From: Coniochaeta sp. PMI_546
Taxonomy: Eukaryota; Ascomycota; Sordariomycetes; Coniochaetales; Coniochaetaceae
NCBI GenBank assembly: GCA_021432605.1
Contig: MU271143.1
Coordinates: forward strand, 877,277 to 941,276
DNA: 64,000 bases
Reading direction: 5' to 3'
Positions within the stretch are counted from its first letter, which is position 1. Each line of letters opens with the position of its first letter. This document shows positions 60,968 to 64,000 of this stretch, one piece after another. The notes under the pieces were generated by a model. That model was given only the letters and a program-made list of their open reading frames with translations. It was not told the origin of the DNA and made no database searches. The position numbers and the translations under genes are program-made.

Positions 60968-63964
60968 AATTAGCGTTTCCTCGTGTCGGGTCCGGAGCCG
61001 AACAGATAGCTGCATGGTAGGTGACACTCTCGAATTGAAGCAGGGCTGATGGCCGAACTTCGTGTTCCCCGCGTGCTACGCAGCCGGCTGTGTACTGTAC
61101 CCCAGACTTTGCCGATGCGACCGATACGCGAGATAACAGGGACTTGTCCGGCACGTGCTCGTATCTGCGGATGCTGTTCTGTGCCTTCTCGAACGGAATG
61201 ATACAGTCCGTCGAGCAGTGCGCCGCAGAACGAATGGCACGAGGTTCTTTTGTCCAGCTGCATGTCGTCCAGCCGCAGTGCAGATTGTGTTTGCCCTCAA
61301 CATAGGTTTTCAACCAAGAGAACAGCGTGCACGACATCGAGGAGTGTCATGACAAGATTGTATGAACCGTTACTCCCTCCACATTAGCTATGACATTTTG
61401 CGCGTACCTACCATATCACAGCTTTGACACTCGCGTCGTCTCGACCCGACGGCGCGGAGGGCGAGGCGCGGTCCCATCCGCCGGCGAGGCGGGCGAGAGA
61501 CGCTGCGAGTGGTGGCCGCTGCAGCTGGTGACCGTTCCGCCCGGCGGGGAGCCGGCAGCGTCTCCACGTTCCGATCCCCTCAGACATGCATAACCGACAC
61601 TAGCGCGGTGGGGCTGGAATGCCAGCCGCGAGGTACGTAGCTGCCAGCTGGCCGGTCTGCCTCTGGCGGTGTACGATCAGCCCAAACAGTCCAGAGATCT
61701 CGTGCGACGACCTGCCAAGTGTCGCACAATTTGCGTCATCGTACACCGTTCCCCGTCGCTGCTATGTCGACGTCCGCCAGGAAATCTGGAGAACAACATC
61801 GACAATAAGGACAGACACCATCTACTGTATAGCTCCTGATTAAGGTAGTTGCAGGTGCCATATGCGAGAGGATACTCACGGGTAACAATCAGATAACGCG
61901 CCTGAGGGCTTCCGAATTCTTGGGAGGCCGTCCGGAGGAGACGACCGGCGACAGGAACAATGACCCTGTCACAATCACAATCAGAAACGGGAAGGTGCCC
62001 CTGAGTTCGCACAGTGCCGGGTGGGTGCTGTGCTCCGTTCCTCTGCAGATCGACGCCGCTTGGCTGGGTGCCAGGATTACGTCACTGTAGATTAATGCCA
62101 CCAATTTACCCCAAAGCTGGTCCGAGCCACGTTCCAGAAAGTTGAGACTGACATTTTCTTACAAAGTCGAGTCGACTGCAACTCGAGTTACTGAAGTCCT
62201 GCGCATGCTTTGAATCAGCCAAATTCGCTCTGACGGCGTCGTAGAGCTCGCGTCATGCTCGAGCGACAAGAACATTCGTGATACTAGGAGAAACGGTGTG
62301 TCCAGCGGTCTTGTCGTCAGTCGTCGCAGGAGGGGGCCAGGCGGCGGCCGTGTCGTGTCTGACGCAATAAAACATTTTTCGCGAGCGACATGGAGGGCCG
62401 GGGTCCGAATCCTATTGGCTCGCCCGCTCACCCTTGCTTCGGGTGGCTGGCCTTGATTGGCTGGGGCATATGTGATCTGCCCACAAATGGGTTCGAGAAC
62501 TTTGAGGTAGCGACCCTCAGGATCGGTAAAACGGCAGCAAAGTGCTGGCCAGCCTCCCGTGTACGTGTACTGTGCAGAACGGGCAGCACTGTATTTACAC
62601 TTACGTTCGAGAGCGGCTCGTCTTTCCGTCAGGAGATTAGGAAGAGCCCAGGGATTCTAACTATGGTAGGCAACGCTCTATTCCAGTGAGGAACATGGAT
62701 GGATACGTCTGTATGCAAGCAGTTCGATGTATCGAAACAAGCAAAAGCAACTGATGTACGTATAGAGGCGCCTTACCACAGTGGCCTAATGCAGAGTTCC
62801 ATAACCGAGAAACGGCGTTGGGGCCGCCGAGGGCAAAATGCTCCGGAGGACAGCCAGAGAGCGCACCCAACGTAGAGAACACCACATTCTTATTGTTAAG
62901 AAAGGAGAGAGCAAACACTGGAGGTATCTGGAAGCCAGTCCTACTATAGTAGTAGATGATAGTGGCCGCCAGCTCACACGTGAGTCGGCAGATGATGCTC
63001 TGCAAGGCTGATGCCCAGAAACTACGGTATGTGGATGCGCAGGAGCGCGGATGGAAACCTCCAGATCCGTATGAGTAGATCTTAGTGCGTGTCGATCAGG
63101 CCGGCCAAGATCGAGCTCGTACAGCTCATCGTGTCCGTCCTCACGACGTGCTATCAGATATCGCCGAACGACTCGACGAGGCCAGCAAGACTGACAGGAG
63201 GTAAACCGTTTTAGATCAGGACTACGGGTCGAGGTGAACAGAGCAGCAAAGGTCTAAGGTTGATCAGCATGAGCGTCACAATGTTGGCATACTGTGGTAA
63301 GTTGAGGTGTCGGCTCTTCCAGACATCAGGGCAGAGAGCATTGGGTTAGGTTTGTCAGCGTATCGATAGACACATAGGTATCACAGTGAGGTAAAAGCAC
63401 GTTTCTGTCACAACGAGGGGAGGTGCTACCGGTCCTGTACCGTATGCACAGTGCGGCCTCGAGAGGAGAGCCGTGGTAGTGAGGGTACTTGCCAGCCGGA
63501 TGCATCCACTCAGAATCGTGGTGGTGGGTCCGGGGGCCCACTCTGGGGCAGGCCAGCATTTTTAATCAGAATCGCCCACCCGTTTTCTCTTTTCTTAAAC
63601 CCACCCTGCGTCATAGGCGGCTTTCTGACGTCTTTTCCCCCTTCTGGCTCTGCAATTCCTCCGCTCCTCCCAACTCTGCCCAAGTCTGGTCATCCCAGAA
63701 ACCCAAGAACAAACTACGTAACCGACGTATTATACTTTCCAACGTTACCGTCACAGCCAGAGCTATCCTCGAGATCGAGCCAGCCAGGGAAAACCCGAGC
63801 GCTGCTGCCCACCAGCGTAGCCGCAAACTCGTGACGCTTCCGGCGGTGACCTCATCCTCAGCTGTTCATCCCCTTTCCTCTCATCACTGAATCATTCCCA
63901 TTCATACTCCCGCCCGCGACCGCCCCCCGACTACGCAGCACCGCTGCAGCCCTTGATTGACATC
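60968..63964. other. 3-kb gene-poor stretch before the right-edge gene
   Basis: No gene recognised on either strand. 61430-61580 is markedly GC-rich. The final 350 bases (from about 63600) are rich in C and T with CCGCCC and CACTCC tracts, a plausible promoter and leader of the gene starting at 63965. Confidence 0.5.
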
Positions 63965-64000
63965 ATGGCTTCGACGGACAGCTCCCGTTCTACATCCAAG
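63965..64000 (+). CDS. Start of a gene cut by the window edge
   Basis: An ATG after a long CT-rich leader (ending TTGACATCATGGC) begins MASTDSSRSTSK, a Ser/Thr-rich N-terminus. Only twelve codons are available, so nothing can be said about the product. Confidence 0.45.
   Translation, partial: MASTDSSRSTSK

Noticed and set aside
62400-62416. T-arm-like GGGTCCGAATCC as a tRNA gene
   Set aside because: No matching acceptor, D-arm or anticodon stem could be folded around it.
62390-62689. 99-codon frame in the right gene-poor stretch
   Set aside because: No signal, motif or codon bias; flanking sequence lacks a leader or splice partners.

Overview
This is nuclear DNA of a filamentous ascomycete (Pezizomycotina, most likely a Sordariomycete; the genus cannot be fixed from sequence alone). 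The evidence is short GT-AG introns (54-86 nt) with CTAAC/CTGAC-like branch sites, CT-rich leaders, and fungal families (UstYa-like oxidase, NCS1 permease, monocarboxylate-porter MFS, a fungal regulator of the Fungal_trans_2 type, a forkhead protein with an FHA domain). Nothing prokaryotic, and no rRNA or tRNA gene, was recognised.

Layout. 1-12.2 kb: coiled-coil orphan genes (one cut by the window edge, one intact, two decayed relics), a 991-residue multipass membrane protein, a secreted GPI-type cysteine-rich protein and a three-exon orphan. 12.2-24.5 kb: a double zinc-knuckle orphan, then a loose group resembling a small biosynthetic locus: MFS transporter, 74-residue secreted eight-cysteine peptide, UstYa-like (DUF3328) protein, small beta-carbonic anhydrase, transcription regulator without a zinc cluster, and a VOC/glyoxalase-fold protein.

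25.2-47.4 kb is the strangest part. It holds large, mostly single-exon orphans: an 895-residue coiled-coil protein lying between near-identical inverted repeats, a degenerate DExH-helicase-like protein without a visible Walker A, a 915-residue acidic/AT-hook/RGG protein and a 458-residue orphan. Among them are decayed relatives: a frameshifted gene and its more damaged paralogue, a coiled-coil pseudogene with TAG codons where CAG is expected, an AT-hook pseudogene with in-frame TAGs, and a fragment similar to the flank of the 458-residue gene. Two AT-rich islands and several repeats complete it. The pattern fits a transposon-rich or lineage-specific block hit by RIP-like (C to T) mutation, with a few genes surviving. 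No transposase, integrase, reverse transcriptase or tyrosine recombinase was found, so the block's nature is open.

47.4-64 kb looks like core genome: a secreted orphan, a three-finger C2H2 protein with a long acidic tract, an FHL1-like forkhead/FHA regulator, an NCS1 purine/cytosine permease, a glutathione-S-transferase-like protein, and the first codons of another gene at the right edge.

Exon structures come from reading splice signals and frame continuity by eye. They are internally consistent (phases and total lengths checked) but not transcript-supported.
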